64,000 nucleotides of DNA from Rhodobacterales bacterium. GTDB lineage: Bacteria; Pseudomonadota; Alphaproteobacteria; Rhodobacterales; Rhodobacteraceae. The stretch is from contig JAJNPS010000031.1 in NCBI GenBank assembly GCA_021155205.1, positions 1 to 64,000 of the forward strand, given 5' to 3'. Below the pieces are notes generated by a model, which ran no database searches, was not told where the DNA came from, and saw only the letters and a list, made by a program, of their open reading frames with translations. This document shows positions 1 through 8,051 of the stretch, in pieces (the first letter of the stretch is position 1; each line of letters begins with the position of its first letter). A program made the position numbers and the translations under genes.

Positions 1-85
1 TCTCCCGCCGCGTCCGGCCACTGGTCAGTGCGAGCCGCACCGCTTCACGCCGAAACTCCGGCGTCGGTCTGTTCCCGTTTCCCAT
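1..85 (-). CDS. IS3-family transposase OrfA, N-terminal part (runs off window)
   Basis: The 28 visible residues begin MGNGNRPTPEFRREAVRLAL, the usual opening of an OrfA helix-turn-helix protein that binds the ends of an IS3-type element. OrfA is normally about 90-100 aa and is joined to the DDE integrase OrfB by programmed frameshifting; both would lie left of position 1. The start at 85 is preceded by AGGAGGTGTTCT, an excellent ribosome site. Family assignment rests on this N-terminus only. Confidence 0.6.
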   Translation of the reverse strand, partial: MGNGNRPTPEFRREAVRLALTSGRTRRE

Positions 86-122
86 AGAACACCTCCTGGT
101 TCCTCAGTTGGTGCTCTCCACA
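1..122 (-). mobile_element. IS3-type insertion sequence, left-edge fragment
   Basis: Reading the minus strand, a short leader with a strong AGGAGGT ribosome site precedes an ORF typical of IS3-family OrfA. The upstream ATPase frame breaks at about 118-124, which I take as the element's end. The exact terminal repeat cannot be set because only one end is in the window. The insertion has truncated the ATPase gene of the integrative element. Confidence 0.6.
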
Positions 123-294
123 TTTTCCGGGCAAGTCCAGCAAGTTGCATCGCAAGGAACGATTTCCCGACGCCAGGGTCACCCTCCATGATCGTGATCA
201 TGCTGAACGGAATGAAGGGTTCCCAGAGCCAATCCACCTCCTGGGGGTCAACCGTGTCCAACCCGATGAACAAATCTTTCTTCGGCTCGGTCAT
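25..294 (-). pseudogene. RepA-like AAA/RecA-fold ATPase, truncated by IS
   Basis: The first ~58 residues look like the N-terminus of a RepA/RecA-fold plasmid-phage helicase: a Walker A motif GDPGVGKS follows the segment IPFSMITIMEG. Such proteins normally run 300-400 aa and act as replicative helicases with the primase encoded next to them. Here the reading frame enters insertion-sequence DNA near position 120 and ends after 89 codons, so Walker B and the rest are lost or lie beyond the IS. Its start codon overlaps the primase stop by 4 nt (ATGA), indicating translational coupling. The gene is very likely non-functional. Confidence 0.7.
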
Positions 295-1247
295 TTTTCT
301 CCCCCGATCTTTACGATGATGCGCGAAATCTCAGTTTCCAGCGCGTCTCGGTCCTCGCCGTATTTGTCGCGGAAATAGGGGCTGCTCCAGACCACGCTGG
401 CGATTTCGTCCATCGTTGCCCCGGCCTGATACAAGCCAGCGACCATCGCAAAGATCCTTCTGGAACGGTCCGACGCGATGACCTGATTGTGGGCGATCAA
501 GTGGCGGGTCGAGACGTCGAGCTTCGACCGATACTTCTTGAGGACTGAGCGTCGATCATGGGCATCTGGGTTCACGGTCGCGGTGGTCAACGCGCCCGCA
601 GGACGCCGCTGCGCCTCGGTAAGCTGGGCAGGCCGTTCCTTTATCGGGGTCGGGTCGAACCGCAAAAGCGAGATGAACGGCTTGCTGTAGTCCGGCTTGT
701 GGTTGAAGGACCCCGGTAGCCGCAGCAGCTTGTTCGGGGCGCTGCCGCCCCTGTCGCCGCCGTGGCGATAAGTGAGGGCCTTGGAGTAAGCCGCCGCCCG
801 TTTCGGAGAATGATACGTATGCCAAAACCACAGGGCCTGCGTTCGCCCCGGCGACGTCTGCCAGACCACAGATGGCGCGGGCGCAAAGGCGAAGGGGTCA
901 GCGTGGTCAACATCGCACCAGCCAAGCCGGGTCGAGCGCACTTCGCTCAGCTTGCGGCTTGGGCTGCGATACAGGTTCGGACTGAAGTATTGGTCCCAGT
1001 CGTGACGGCTGAACCGCTCAAGTTCGGGATCGGTCGCCGCGCCACTCGACCACGGGATGAACCTGTGGATCATCCTAGACGTTCCGTTGTGGCGGAAGCA
1101 GAGCGCGCCGAAGGCGTTGTGACGCGCTGACGAGGGCGGTCCCCAGATCGCGCAGAGAAATGCGAACTGGTCTCGAAGGATCGCTTGTTCAGGTGATGTT
1201 GCGTTTTGCAAGGCTGCAAGTGCAGGCCTGCTTCGTGGAGTGGTCAT
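291..1247 (-). CDS. Primase-polymerase (RepB-primase-like) of integrative element
   Basis: This 318-aa protein resembles archaeo-eukaryotic-type primase-polymerases found in plasmids, phages and satellites. It shows a metal-binding D-x-D in WCDVDHADPF and the later signature RLPGSFNHK typical of this group. The C-terminal third (about residues 215-318) is helical and resembles primase C-terminal accessory domains. It would prime replication of the excised element together with the ATPase gene that overlaps its stop codon. The ATG at 1247 is chosen because upstream sequence reads as poor-quality protein and overlaps the alpA-like gene. The replication function may be lost because its helicase partner is broken. 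Confidence 0.7.
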   Translation of the reverse strand: MTTPRSRPALAALQNATSPEQAILRDQFAFLCAIWGPPSSARHNAFGALCFRHNGTSRMIHRFIPWSSGAATDPELERFSRHDWDQYFSPNLYRSPSRKLSEVRSTRLGWCDVDHADPFAFAPAPSVVWQTSPGRTQALWFWHTYHSPKRAAAYSKALTYRHGGDRGGSAPNKLLRLPGSFNHKPDYSKPFISLLRFDPTPIKERPAQLTEAQRRPAGALTTATVNPDAHDRRSVLKKYRSKLDVSTRHLIAHNQVIASDRSRRIFAMVAGLYQAGATMDEIASVVWSSPYFRDKYGEDRDALETEISRIIVKIGGEK

Positions 1248-1323
1248 GGTGTTGGCTTTCGTGAATGTGCGGGCGACCGTGCGCCAAAGCGCAGGGATGC
1301 AGACCGGCAGGATTTCTAGGAGT

Positions 1324-1548
1324 TTAGTATTCGGCGTAGTGCGTGCGAGCGCGCTCGGCAGCCCGTGCAGCGAGCCAGTCCTCGATTTCGCACAGGAACC
1401 AAGCAACGCTGGTCCCGGCCATCCTGATGCGCCGTGGAAAGCGTCCACGCGCTTCCCAGCGCAGGAGCGTTGTATTGCTCACGTTGATGCCGACTCGCTT
1501 CAGATCAGCGCGCGTGGCAAGGGTCTTCTGTCCGTCTTCGATCTTCAT
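1324..1548 (-). CDS. AlpA-like helix-turn-helix regulator/excisionase
   Basis: This 74-aa protein has the AlpA/MerR-like winged-helix layout: TRADLKRVGINVSNTTLLRWE forms the recognition helix region, followed by GRFPRRIRM and a C-terminal W-x-x-x-E-I-E-D-W segment that caps the fold. AlpA proteins in P4-like elements activate integrase or excision functions. Three in-frame ATGs exist (1566, 1563, 1548); 1548 is chosen because AAGGA sits seven bases upstream of it. A perfect 14-bp palindrome lies just upstream and may be its operator. It is transcribed toward the primase gene. Confidence 0.7.
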   Translation of the reverse strand: MKIEDGQKTLATRADLKRVGINVSNTTLLRWEARGRFPRRIRMAGTSVAWFLCEIEDWLAARAAERARTHYAEY

Positions 1549-1575
1549 CTGTCTGTCCTTCATCATGAGTGTGAA

Positions 1576-1589
1576 GGAATGCGCATTCC
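1576..1589. promoter_or_regulatory. Perfect 14-bp palindrome upstream of the AlpA-like gene
   Basis: GGAATGCGCATTCC is its own reverse complement and lies 28 nt upstream of the chosen AlpA start. Its place between the AlpA-like gene and the next upstream gene suits an operator for a dimeric repressor, possibly AlpA itself. The regulatory role is inferred. Confidence 0.45.
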
Positions 1590-1655
1590 GTTCAATCAGC
1601 CGATGAAGAGAATTTAGCAGGAGTGTTACCCCGCTATTAGTAGGTAGAAATCACT

Positions 1656-2255
1656 TCATGTGGTGATACGATTTTTGGGTCGGCCCGCACTGCTCAGATC
1701 TTTGCGCCCTGTTTGCCTGATGGCGTCCAAGCGAGCCCGGTCGAAGGCTCGAGCAGACAAACCGGAAAACCTTCGCATCGCATTGATTTTTAGAGCTTCC
1801 TTAGTTGGTACGGTCGTGTCGTTAACCGAGAAGAGGCCAACTAACCAAAGCAGACATTCCTTCTCCGCTCGATTTGACGAAGAAAATGGTTGCTCCATAA
1901 ATGGCTTTAGCAGACGACCTAAATCCCGTGCACTGATCCTACAGCGAACTGGTTCGTTTAGCCGGGGATGAAAAACAAGGTCCTCCTTTACCATGAAGCG
2001 GAAAAACTCTCCGTCCACGTCAAGAGGGCGAAGATCGCCGGTCTGTCGAAAATCCAAAGTGTCCCATTGGGCCGCGACTTCCCCTGACCTCAGTGCATCG
2101 CGTAGCTCGGCTAGCACCGTTTTGTGCTGCGACTTCACCGGGTCCTCAATGTACTTTGCTTCCCATTCATCGCCAAAGCGGTGTTTGCCGACGAACTGAA
2201 ATGCCTGTCGGGGTCCAAAAATGTAGTCACGTTTGGGCTGCTCTGACTCGGACAT
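1656..2255 (-). CDS. Unknown 199-aa element protein
   Basis: I do not recognise this protein. It is mostly helical and charged, has no membrane segment or signal peptide, and ends in a basic tail GRPKNRITT that could contact nucleic acid. The middle (about residues 85-120) includes CRISARDLGRLLKPF, and a later segment WLVGLFSVND precedes more helices. Its first ten codons overlap the 3' end of the integrase gene, so it is probably co-transcribed and translationally coupled with it. Base composition is lower in GC than the flanking chromosome, as expected for mobile DNA. It may be a cargo gene or an excision accessory protein. Confidence 0.55.
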   Translation of the reverse strand: MSESEQPKRDYIFGPRQAFQFVGKHRFGDEWEAKYIEDPVKSQHKTVLAELRDALRSGEVAAQWDTLDFRQTGDLRPLDVDGEFFRFMVKEDLVFHPRLNEPVRCRISARDLGRLLKPFMEQPFSSSNRAEKECLLWLVGLFSVNDTTVPTKEALKINAMRRFSGLSARAFDRARLDAIRQTGRKDLSSAGRPKNRITT

Positions 2256-3417
2256 CTTCTACCCCGCCAACCAAGGCCGTGATGGTTCTCCCCCACCGTG
2301 CCAAGGCGTCCCGTTTCTCATCCGCATAGGAATACACGTTGTAGATCGCTGCAACACCGGAAACCACTCCTGACCTGTGGTTCAACAGCGCCTCCGTGAC
2401 GGGCTGCGGGACGCCCAGCATCGCGAGGTTGGTCGACATGGTGCGGCGCAGGTCGTGGATGGTCCATGGCGCTGTGCCTTTCGGCAGGGACTTGTCCATC
2501 CGATCCTTCACGCGACCGAAGCCCGAGATCGGGGTCTTGCCCGTGGTCGTGAAGACGAAATCGCTGGACAAGTAGCGTGGGACGCGCCGCAGGACGGTTA
2601 GCATGGCGTCGGTGATCGGGACGGTGTGCTGCTTGCCGTTCTTCGCCCGCGCAGACGGGAGCGTCCACAGGCGCTTGTCGAGGTCGAGTTCCGACCATTT
2701 CATTTCGGCGACCTCGGTGCGTCTTTGGCCGCTGAGGATCAGCAGCTTCATGCAATCCCCGAACGGATAGCCATCGGCGTCACAGGCCGCCCAGAGCGCC
2801 CGCAGCTCATCATTACTCAGCACCCGTTCGCGCGGCGTTTCCTTGGTGGGAAGCTTCATGCCGACGAGGGGCGATGCGTCCAATATCCCGCGATCCACAC
2901 ACCAATTCATGAGATGCTTCAGATGTGCCAGCGCCCGGTTGGCGCTGACAGGGGCGGTCATGACGATGGTGTCGAGTGTCTTGACCACGTCGGCCCGCTT
3001 GATTTGGTCGATGCGCTTGCCGTGCAGGTCGGTGAACTTCGCCAGTAGGGATGCCTTGTTCCGCCAGTCGCGGTTCTGCGACTTGGCGTGCTTCTCGACA
3101 TATTCTGGGATCACCTCGCCAAGAGTCGTGCGGTTCTCGACTTCGATGCCGGTGCGCTCTTCGAAGCGACCTGACTCGATTTCGTAAAGCAACTGCCGCA
3201 CCCGTTCCCGCGCCTCGGCAAGCGTGATGACGCCATAGCGTCCGATGGTCAGGCGCCGCATCTTGCCGTTGATGCGACCATGCAGGCAGAAGGTCTTGGT
3301 GCCTGACGCGCTGACGCGCAGGACAAGACCGGGCATCAGGTCGTCGCGGAAATCGAGGCGCTTCGACGGGTTGGGCTTGATGCTATCAATGAACTTGGGT
3401 GTGAGCTTGCTTTTCAT
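2227..3417 (-). CDS. P4-type tyrosine integrase
   Basis: This 396-aa protein is a P4/CP4-57-type site-specific recombinase. The N-terminus (1-90) is the arm-type DUF4102 DNA-binding domain, the SAM-like core domain spans about 95-190, and the catalytic domain covers 200-375. The active-site residues are visible: R232 in SGQRRTEV, H321 and R324 in WTIHDLRRT, H347 in LLNHRSG and nucleophile Y359 in AAIYNVYSY. The ATG at 3417 is chosen because family members start with K-L-T-P-K-x-I-D; an upstream extension to 3582 has no family character. It lies 266 bp from the tRNA-Phe fragment, the likely attachment site. The gene looks intact. Confidence 0.92.
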   Translation of the reverse strand: MKSKLTPKFIDSIKPNPSKRLDFRDDLMPGLVLRVSASGTKTFCLHGRINGKMRRLTIGRYGVITLAEARERVRQLLYEIESGRFEERTGIEVENRTTLGEVIPEYVEKHAKSQNRDWRNKASLLAKFTDLHGKRIDQIKRADVVKTLDTIVMTAPVSANRALAHLKHLMNWCVDRGILDASPLVGMKLPTKETPRERVLSNDELRALWAACDADGYPFGDCMKLLILSGQRRTEVAEMKWSELDLDKRLWTLPSARAKNGKQHTVPITDAMLTVLRRVPRYLSSDFVFTTTGKTPISGFGRVKDRMDKSLPKGTAPWTIHDLRRTMSTNLAMLGVPQPVTEALLNHRSGVVSGVAAIYNVYSYADEKRDALARWGRTITALVGGVEDVRVRAAQT

Positions 3418-3682
3418 AAGCTCATGATAAAACGCCCGGACCTGTCTCGTCAGGGACAAGTCTAGACGGGTAGCAGGATTGTGGGTCAACTTGCGCCGGA
3501 CTGTGAAAGACGTGCTGCCGTAGGTGGCTTTGGGTATCGCGTGGGTATCAGTTGCCCCGTGCAAGGATGAAATGGGTAGCAACGGTCCGTGGCGATGTGT
3601 TGATAAAGGTTTCTTGTTTTTTCAACGACCTATGCGGCAGTTTGGAACGTCTTGAGACAGGACAGGCGGACTAAAATGTAAA

Positions 3683-3727
3683 TTGAAAATCCGCGTGTCG
3701 GCGGTTCAATTCTGTCTCTGGGCACCA
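3683..3727 (+). other. tRNA-Phe 3' fragment: attachment-site scar of the integrative element
   Basis: The sequence reads as the 3' half of a tRNA-Phe: anticodon loop TTGAAAA (GAA anticodon), 3' anticodon stem TCCGC, variable loop GTGTC, T arm GGCGG-TTCAATT-CTGTC with two G-U pairs, acceptor strand TCTGGGC, discriminator A and CCA. No D arm or 5' acceptor strand is present, so it is not a functional tRNA. P4-type integrases recombine in tRNA 3' ends and leave such a duplicate at the far end. The intact tRNA-Phe should therefore lie left of position 1, at the other junction. Confidence 0.8.
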
Positions 3728-4082
3728 TTTAAGTACCTGAAATTACTGTCTTATTTCCTTGACTGCGGTGAGTGATTGCGGCGTCGGCAATGTCTTGGGT
3801 GGCATTTGGGTATCATTTGGTTTCCGACATTGGTTCCTTGCCCGAATCCAGCAACGGGCGGGTGCAGCGACTTCTGGGCAGAGCCTTCACCAGACTCCGA
3901 CGTTGTGCGGCAGGTATCGACGGCCAATGCCGGGAGGTCGTGACGTTGCCGGAAAAGCAAACTGTCTGCTGGCTGACTTCGACTGCCACTTGGTCGCGAG
4001 GTCCACTGCAAGCTAACTTGATCGCAGTTTGACACAGTAGAGGCCAAGATGGCGTTAACCCCCCCGTCAGGACCGGGTCACT
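3728..4082. other. Intergenic stretch beyond the attachment site, no gene seen
   Basis: About 355 bp with several short overlapping ORFs on both strands, none with a recognisable domain, good ribosome site or consistent codon use. GC is lower than in the flanking core genes. It lies between the tRNA scar and the H-NS remnant and looks like decayed chromosomal DNA. I see no convincing tRNA or terminator in it. Confidence 0.4.
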
Positions 4083-4178
4083 TCAGGGTTTTTGATACCC
4101 TGCAATCGCCTTGGCGACGTCCTTGTGCAATTGCTTCAGGTCTGCCAGTGACAGGGAATTAAAGTCCAGATCGGTCAT
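4083..4178 (-). pseudogene. Truncated H-NS/HvrA-family nucleoid protein remnant (31 aa)
   Basis: The minus strand encodes a 31-codon ORF starting MTDLDFNSLSLADLKQLHKD and ending AGYQKP. This matches the N-terminal oligomerisation helices of alphaproteobacterial H-NS-family proteins (HvrA-like), which are normally about 100 aa and finish with an AT-hook-like DNA-binding domain. Here a stop follows residue 31 and I could not find the DNA-binding domain downstream. The gene probably lost its 3' end when mobile DNA entered or left next door. A short functional peptide cannot be excluded. Confidence 0.55.
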
Positions 4179-4212
4179 TAGGTGTTCCACGCTCCGGCAA
4201 ACCAGGGGCGGT

Positions 4213-6171
4213 TCACACATCCAGCTCCTCCACAAACCGCGCGTTCTCCTGGATATACTGGAACCGCAGCTCCGGTCGCTTGCCCATCAGCCGTTCCACC
4301 AGATCCCCGGTCTCGCCCGGCGCTTCCTCGTCGATGCTCACCCGGATCAGTTTTCGTGTCGCGGGGTTCATCGTGGTGTCCTTCAGGTCCTTGGCGTCCA
4401 TCTCGCCCAGGCCCTTGAATCGCTGCACGTCGATCTTGCCCTTGCCGCCGACCGATCCTTTCGCCAGCCAGGCCTCTTTCTCCACGTCATCGGCCACATA
4501 GATCCGGTGCGCGCCCTGCGTCAGCCGGTAAAGGGGCGGACAAGCCAGATAAAGGTGCCCCTTGTCGATCAGCGGGCGCATCTGGGTGAAAAAGAATGTC
4601 ATCAACAGGCTGGCGATATGCGCGCCGTCGACATCGGCGTCGGTCATGATGATGATCTTGTCATAGCGCAGATCGTCGACCTTGAACCGCGTGCCCATCG
4701 ATACACCCAAGGCCTCGCAGATGTCGCGGATTTCGGAATTGTCGTTGAGTTTGGCCGATGCCGCGCCAAGGACGTTCAGGATTTTCCCCTTGAGCGGCAG
4801 CAGGGCCTGCGTCTCGCGATCCCGCGCACCCTTGGCGGAACCGCCGGCGCTGTCGCCTTCGACGATGAAGAGTTCTGTCCCCTCGCGGGTTTTCGACGTG
4901 CAATCGGTCAGCTTGCCCGGCAGGCGCAGCTTTTTCGTCGCCGTCTTGCGGGCGGTTTCCTTTTCCTGACGCCGCCGCAGGCGTTCCTCGGCCCGCAGCA
5001 CCAGAAAATCAAGGATCGCCCCCGCCGATTTCGGGTCCTGCGCCAGCCATGTGTCGAAATGGTCGCGCACCGCGCCCTCGACCAGACGCGCGGCCTCTTC
5101 GGTCGCCAGCCGGTCCTTGGTCTGGCCGACAAACTGCGGTTCGCGGATGAAAACGCTGATCAGCGCCGAGCCGCCCGCCAGCATGTCGTCGCGGGTGATC
5201 TGGTCGGCCTTGCGGTTCCTGATCCGCTCGCCATAGGCGCGGATGCCTTTCAGGATCGCGGCCCAGAACCCTGCCTCATGCGTGCCGCCTTCGGGGGTGG
5301 GGACGGTGTTGCAGTAGGAATGAATGAAGCCGTCGCGCATCGGCGTCCAGTTGATCGCCCATTCCACCGATCCGGGAAGCCCGTACTTTTCCTGAAAGCT
5401 GACCTTGCCGGCAAAGGGACGCTCGGCATAGGTCGTGGCCTTCTCCAGCGTGTCGGTCAGATAGTCCGACAGCCCGCCGGGAAAATGGAACACCGCCTCG
5501 GCCGGGGTGTCCGCATCCGTCACGGCGGTTTTCCAGCGGATCTCCACACCCGAGAACAGATACGCCTTGGACCGCGCCATCCGCATCAGGCGGGCGGGTT
5601 TGAGGGTCTGGTGGCCGAAGATCTCCGGGTCGGGGCGAAAGGTGACGGTGGTGCCGCGGCGGTTCTGGACGGGTCCCAGCTTCCGGATCGGCCCGCGGGG
5701 AAGGCCGCGCGAAAAGCTCTGCTCGTAAAGCTCCTTGTTCAGGGCCACCTGCACCGTCATCAGGTCGGACAGCGCGTTGACAACGGACGACCCGACGCCG
5801 TTCAGCCCGCCGCTGGTGGAATAGGCCTTGTTGGAAAACTTGCCGCCCGCATGCAGGGTACACAGGATGACCTCCAGCGCGGATTTGCCGGGGAATTTCG
5901 GATGCGGATCGACCGGGATGCCCCGCCCGTTGTCGCGCACGGTGACAGCGTTGCCCTCGTGGAGTTCAACCTCGATCCGGTTGGCGTGACCCGCCACGGC
6001 CTCGTCCATCGCGTTGTCGAGGATTTCGGCGACCATGTGGTGCAGCGCGCGTTCATCCGTGCCGCCGATATACATCCCGGGGCGCTTGCGGACCGGCTCC
6101 AGCCCCTCCAGTACCTCGATGGAACTGGCGTCATATGTCTGGGACGCGCCGGACAGAAGGTCGTTGGGCAT
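4213..6171 (-). CDS. parE: DNA topoisomerase IV subunit B
   Basis: This 652-aa protein is the ATPase subunit of topoisomerase IV, which with ParC decatenates daughter chromosomes. The GHKL ATPase domain carries EILDNAMDEA and the glycine-rich NGRGIPVDPH; the transducer domain follows, and the TOPRIM domain shows EGDSAGGSAKGARDR and DADVDGAHI. The C-terminus ends in the typical RPELRFQYIQENA segment. Its length fits ParE, whereas GyrB of these bacteria is about 800 aa because of an insertion. The ATG at 6171 begins MPNDLLSG; a longer frame upstream lacks family similarity. It is divergently transcribed from the dehydrogenase gene at 6305. Confidence 0.95.
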   Translation of the reverse strand: MPNDLLSGASQTYDASSIEVLEGLEPVRKRPGMYIGGTDERALHHMVAEILDNAMDEAVAGHANRIEVELHEGNAVTVRDNGRGIPVDPHPKFPGKSALEVILCTLHAGGKFSNKAYSTSGGLNGVGSSVVNALSDLMTVQVALNKELYEQSFSRGLPRGPIRKLGPVQNRRGTTVTFRPDPEIFGHQTLKPARLMRMARSKAYLFSGVEIRWKTAVTDADTPAEAVFHFPGGLSDYLTDTLEKATTYAERPFAGKVSFQEKYGLPGSVEWAINWTPMRDGFIHSYCNTVPTPEGGTHEAGFWAAILKGIRAYGERIRNRKADQITRDDMLAGGSALISVFIREPQFVGQTKDRLATEEAARLVEGAVRDHFDTWLAQDPKSAGAILDFLVLRAEERLRRRQEKETARKTATKKLRLPGKLTDCTSKTREGTELFIVEGDSAGGSAKGARDRETQALLPLKGKILNVLGAASAKLNDNSEIRDICEALGVSMGTRFKVDDLRYDKIIIMTDADVDGAHIASLLMTFFFTQMRPLIDKGHLYLACPPLYRLTQGAHRIYVADDVEKEAWLAKGSVGGKGKIDVQRFKGLGEMDAKDLKDTTMNPATRKLIRVSIDEEAPGETGDLVERLMGKRPELRFQYIQENARFVEELDV

Positions 6172-6304
6172 GGGGGCTCGCTGTTGGTTGGGCGGGGTGC
6201 CGCTGGCATTAGACCATTGGCAGGGGCAGGGGTGCAAGATGCGGGGGCGGTTGCCGTCGCGGTCGGGTCGGCCTAGGTTCCCGCAAGGCAACAGGAGGGA
6301 TGCG

Positions 6305-7204
6305 ATGCGGGTACTCTTTACGGGCGGATCAGGCAAGGCGGGCAAGCATGTGGTGGCCTATCTCGCCGCCGCCGGGCACAAGGTGCTGAACGTCGACCGC
6401 GTGCCCCTGGGCCATCCCGGCGTGCATGACCTGATCACCGACATCACCGATGCGGGGCAAATGTATTCCGCGATGTGCAGCCATGCCGGGTTCGACGAGA
6501 TGGAGACCGGCAAGGGCGCGCAGGTGTTCGACGCGGTGGTGCATTTCGCGGCGATTCCGCGGCTTTTGATGGTCCCGGATGCCGAAACCTATCGGGTCAA
6601 CGTGATCGGCACCTACAACGTCATCGAGGCGGCGGTGAAGATGGGGGTCAGAAAGATCATCATCGCCAGTTCCGAGACGACCTATGGCGTGTGTTTCAGC
6701 GACGGGGTGGTGGACCCCAAGGTGCTGCCGCTGGAGGAGGATTACGACATCGACCCGATGGACAGCTATGGCATGTCAAAGAAGGTGAACGAGGTCACGG
6801 CGCGAAGTTTCCAGCGCCGGTCGGACGCGGATATCTACGCCCTGCGGATCGGGAATGTGATCGAGCCGCATGAGTATGCGACGGTCTTTCCGGCGGCCGC
6901 CGCCAATCCCGGACTGCGTCGGCGCATCACCTTCAGCTATATCGACGCGCGGGATCTCGGGCAGATCGTGGATCTGTGCCTGAAAAAGGACGGCCTCGGG
7001 TTTCAGGTCTTCAACGCCGTCAACGACACCAATTCGGTGCCGCAGCCGAATGCGGATCTGTTGGCGACGTACTTCCCCAAGGTGCCATTGTCGCGCCCGG
7101 TCGCGCCCCACGAAAGCCTGCTGTCGAACCGCAAGATCCGCGAGGTTCTGGGGTTCAGGGAACAGCACAACTGGCGGCGATACGTTCCCGGCCCGCGCGC
7201 CTGA
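6305..7204 (+). CDS. NAD(P)-dependent epimerase/dehydratase (extended SDR)
   Basis: This 299-aa protein is an extended short-chain dehydrogenase. The N-terminal Rossmann motif TGGSGKAGKHV binds NAD(P), SSETTYG provides the catalytic serine region, and SYGMSKKVNE holds the Tyr-x-x-x-Lys pair. Family members epimerise, dehydrate or oxidise nucleotide sugars and related substrates; the substrate here cannot be told. The start is well supported by AGGAGG seven bases upstream. It stands alone, divergent from parE and convergent with the GST gene, from which it is separated by a copy of the AAATATCC hairpin repeat. Confidence 0.85.
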   Translation: MRVLFTGGSGKAGKHVVAYLAAAGHKVLNVDRVPLGHPGVHDLITDITDAGQMYSAMCSHAGFDEMETGKGAQVFDAVVHFAAIPRLLMVPDAETYRVNVIGTYNVIEAAVKMGVRKIIIASSETTYGVCFSDGVVDPKVLPLEEDYDIDPMDSYGMSKKVNEVTARSFQRRSDADIYALRIGNVIEPHEYATVFPAAAANPGLRRRITFSYIDARDLGQIVDLCLKKDGLGFQVFNAVNDTNSVPQPNADLLATYFPKVPLSRPVAPHESLLSNRKIREVLGFREQHNWRRYVPGPRA

Positions 7205-7206
7205 TG

Positions 7207-7254
7207 CTTTCTGACTGGGCAAAATATCCCGGGGGTCCGGGGGCCGGCCCCCGG
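7207..7254 (+). repeat. Dispersed hairpin repeat, copy A
   Basis: CTTTCTGACTGGGC followed by AAAATATCCC and a G-rich/C-rich hairpin (GTCCGGGGG-ccgg-CCCCCGG). It sits between convergent genes and ends three bases from the GST stop codon. Related copies lie at 16754, 32183, 41601 and 55738. It probably acts as a two-sided terminator or mRNA 3'-end stabiliser; this is inferred from position and shape. Confidence 0.7.
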
Positions 7255-7256
7255 CC

Positions 7257-7907
7257 TTACGCCGGTTCTGCCATCCGCTTTGCCCACATCGCCGTGAACG
7301 CCGGGCGCGCCTGGCAGCGTTCCAGCCACTCCTTCACCGCCGGATACTCCGCCACCAGCGTCGGGTGCCCCTGGGCATAGCGCAGGCACTCGGCCAGGTT
7401 GATGTCGGCGACGGTAAAGCGGCCGCCGACCAGCCAGAGATGCCCCATCAGATGCCGCTGCAGATGTGCCAGGTACCGACGCAGCTTTTCCGCCGCAATC
7501 GCGATGACACCGTCGCTTGCCGGCGCGCCATCCGCCAGCGCAAAGGTGATTTCCAGCGCGGCGGTCTCGATGTTCGATGTCCCGAACAGCGCCCACTGCA
7601 TCATGAGGGCGGCCTCGGCGTCGGATTGCGGCCCAAGCGCCTTGCCGTGTCTGCGCGCGAGATGAAGCGTGATTGCAAGCGACTCGGTCAGTACCAGATC
7701 ATCCTCGACCATCGCCGGAATCTGTCCAAGCGGGTTCACGGACAGGAATGCTGATGATGCGGTATTGAGCGGCGCATCGCCCGCGCGCGCATCTTTCAGA
7801 CGGTAGGCCTGGATGACCGGGACATGTTCAAAGGCGACGCCAATCTCGTGCAACAGCCACAAGGGGCGCGATGCCCGCGACCGATAAACCCCGTAGATCG
7901 TGATCAT
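7257..7907 (-). CDS. Glutathione S-transferase family protein
   Basis: This 216-aa protein has the GST fold: an N-terminal thioredoxin-like domain (1-82) beginning ITIYGVYRSRASRPLWLL, with the cis-Pro segment PLGQIPAMVE and the glutathione-contacting E-S pair in LVLTESLAI, then a helical domain with FTVADINLAE (N-capping box). Such enzymes conjugate or isomerise electrophiles using glutathione. An active-site Ser or Tyr cannot be assigned with certainty, although the S-R-A-S segment is a candidate. The ATG at 7907 gives the normal family length. It is a single-gene unit, convergent with the upstream dehydrogenase and divergent from the MATE gene. Confidence 0.88.
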   Translation of the reverse strand: MITIYGVYRSRASRPLWLLHEIGVAFEHVPVIQAYRLKDARAGDAPLNTASSAFLSVNPLGQIPAMVEDDLVLTESLAITLHLARRHGKALGPQSDAEAALMMQWALFGTSNIETAALEITFALADGAPASDGVIAIAAEKLRRYLAHLQRHLMGHLWLVGGRFTVADINLAECLRYAQGHPTLVAEYPAVKEWLERCQARPAFTAMWAKRMAEPA

Positions 7908-8051
7908 GATGTCCCCTGCAACATTACCCCGCCATGCTAGACCGCAGGGCTGGGGAACGAAAGCCCGACGATCGACCGTGCGCTTGCGGCGTTTCTGTCG
8001 ATAGCGCCGCTGCCATTGCCTTGGCGGAAATTGCGGCGTAACCGACGTTAC

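Noticed and set aside
3660..3727. Complete tRNA-Phe gene
   Set aside because: The 5' acceptor strand and D arm are missing, and a 19-base spacer replaces the anticodon loop start; only the 3' half remains.
3751..4047. Short frames between the tRNA scar and the H-NS remnant
   Set aside because: No ribosome site, domain or consistent codon use on either strand.
4111..6276. A 721-codon open frame on the plus strand
   Set aside because: It is the antisense shadow of parE, caused by high GC; its protein is low-complexity and has no domains.
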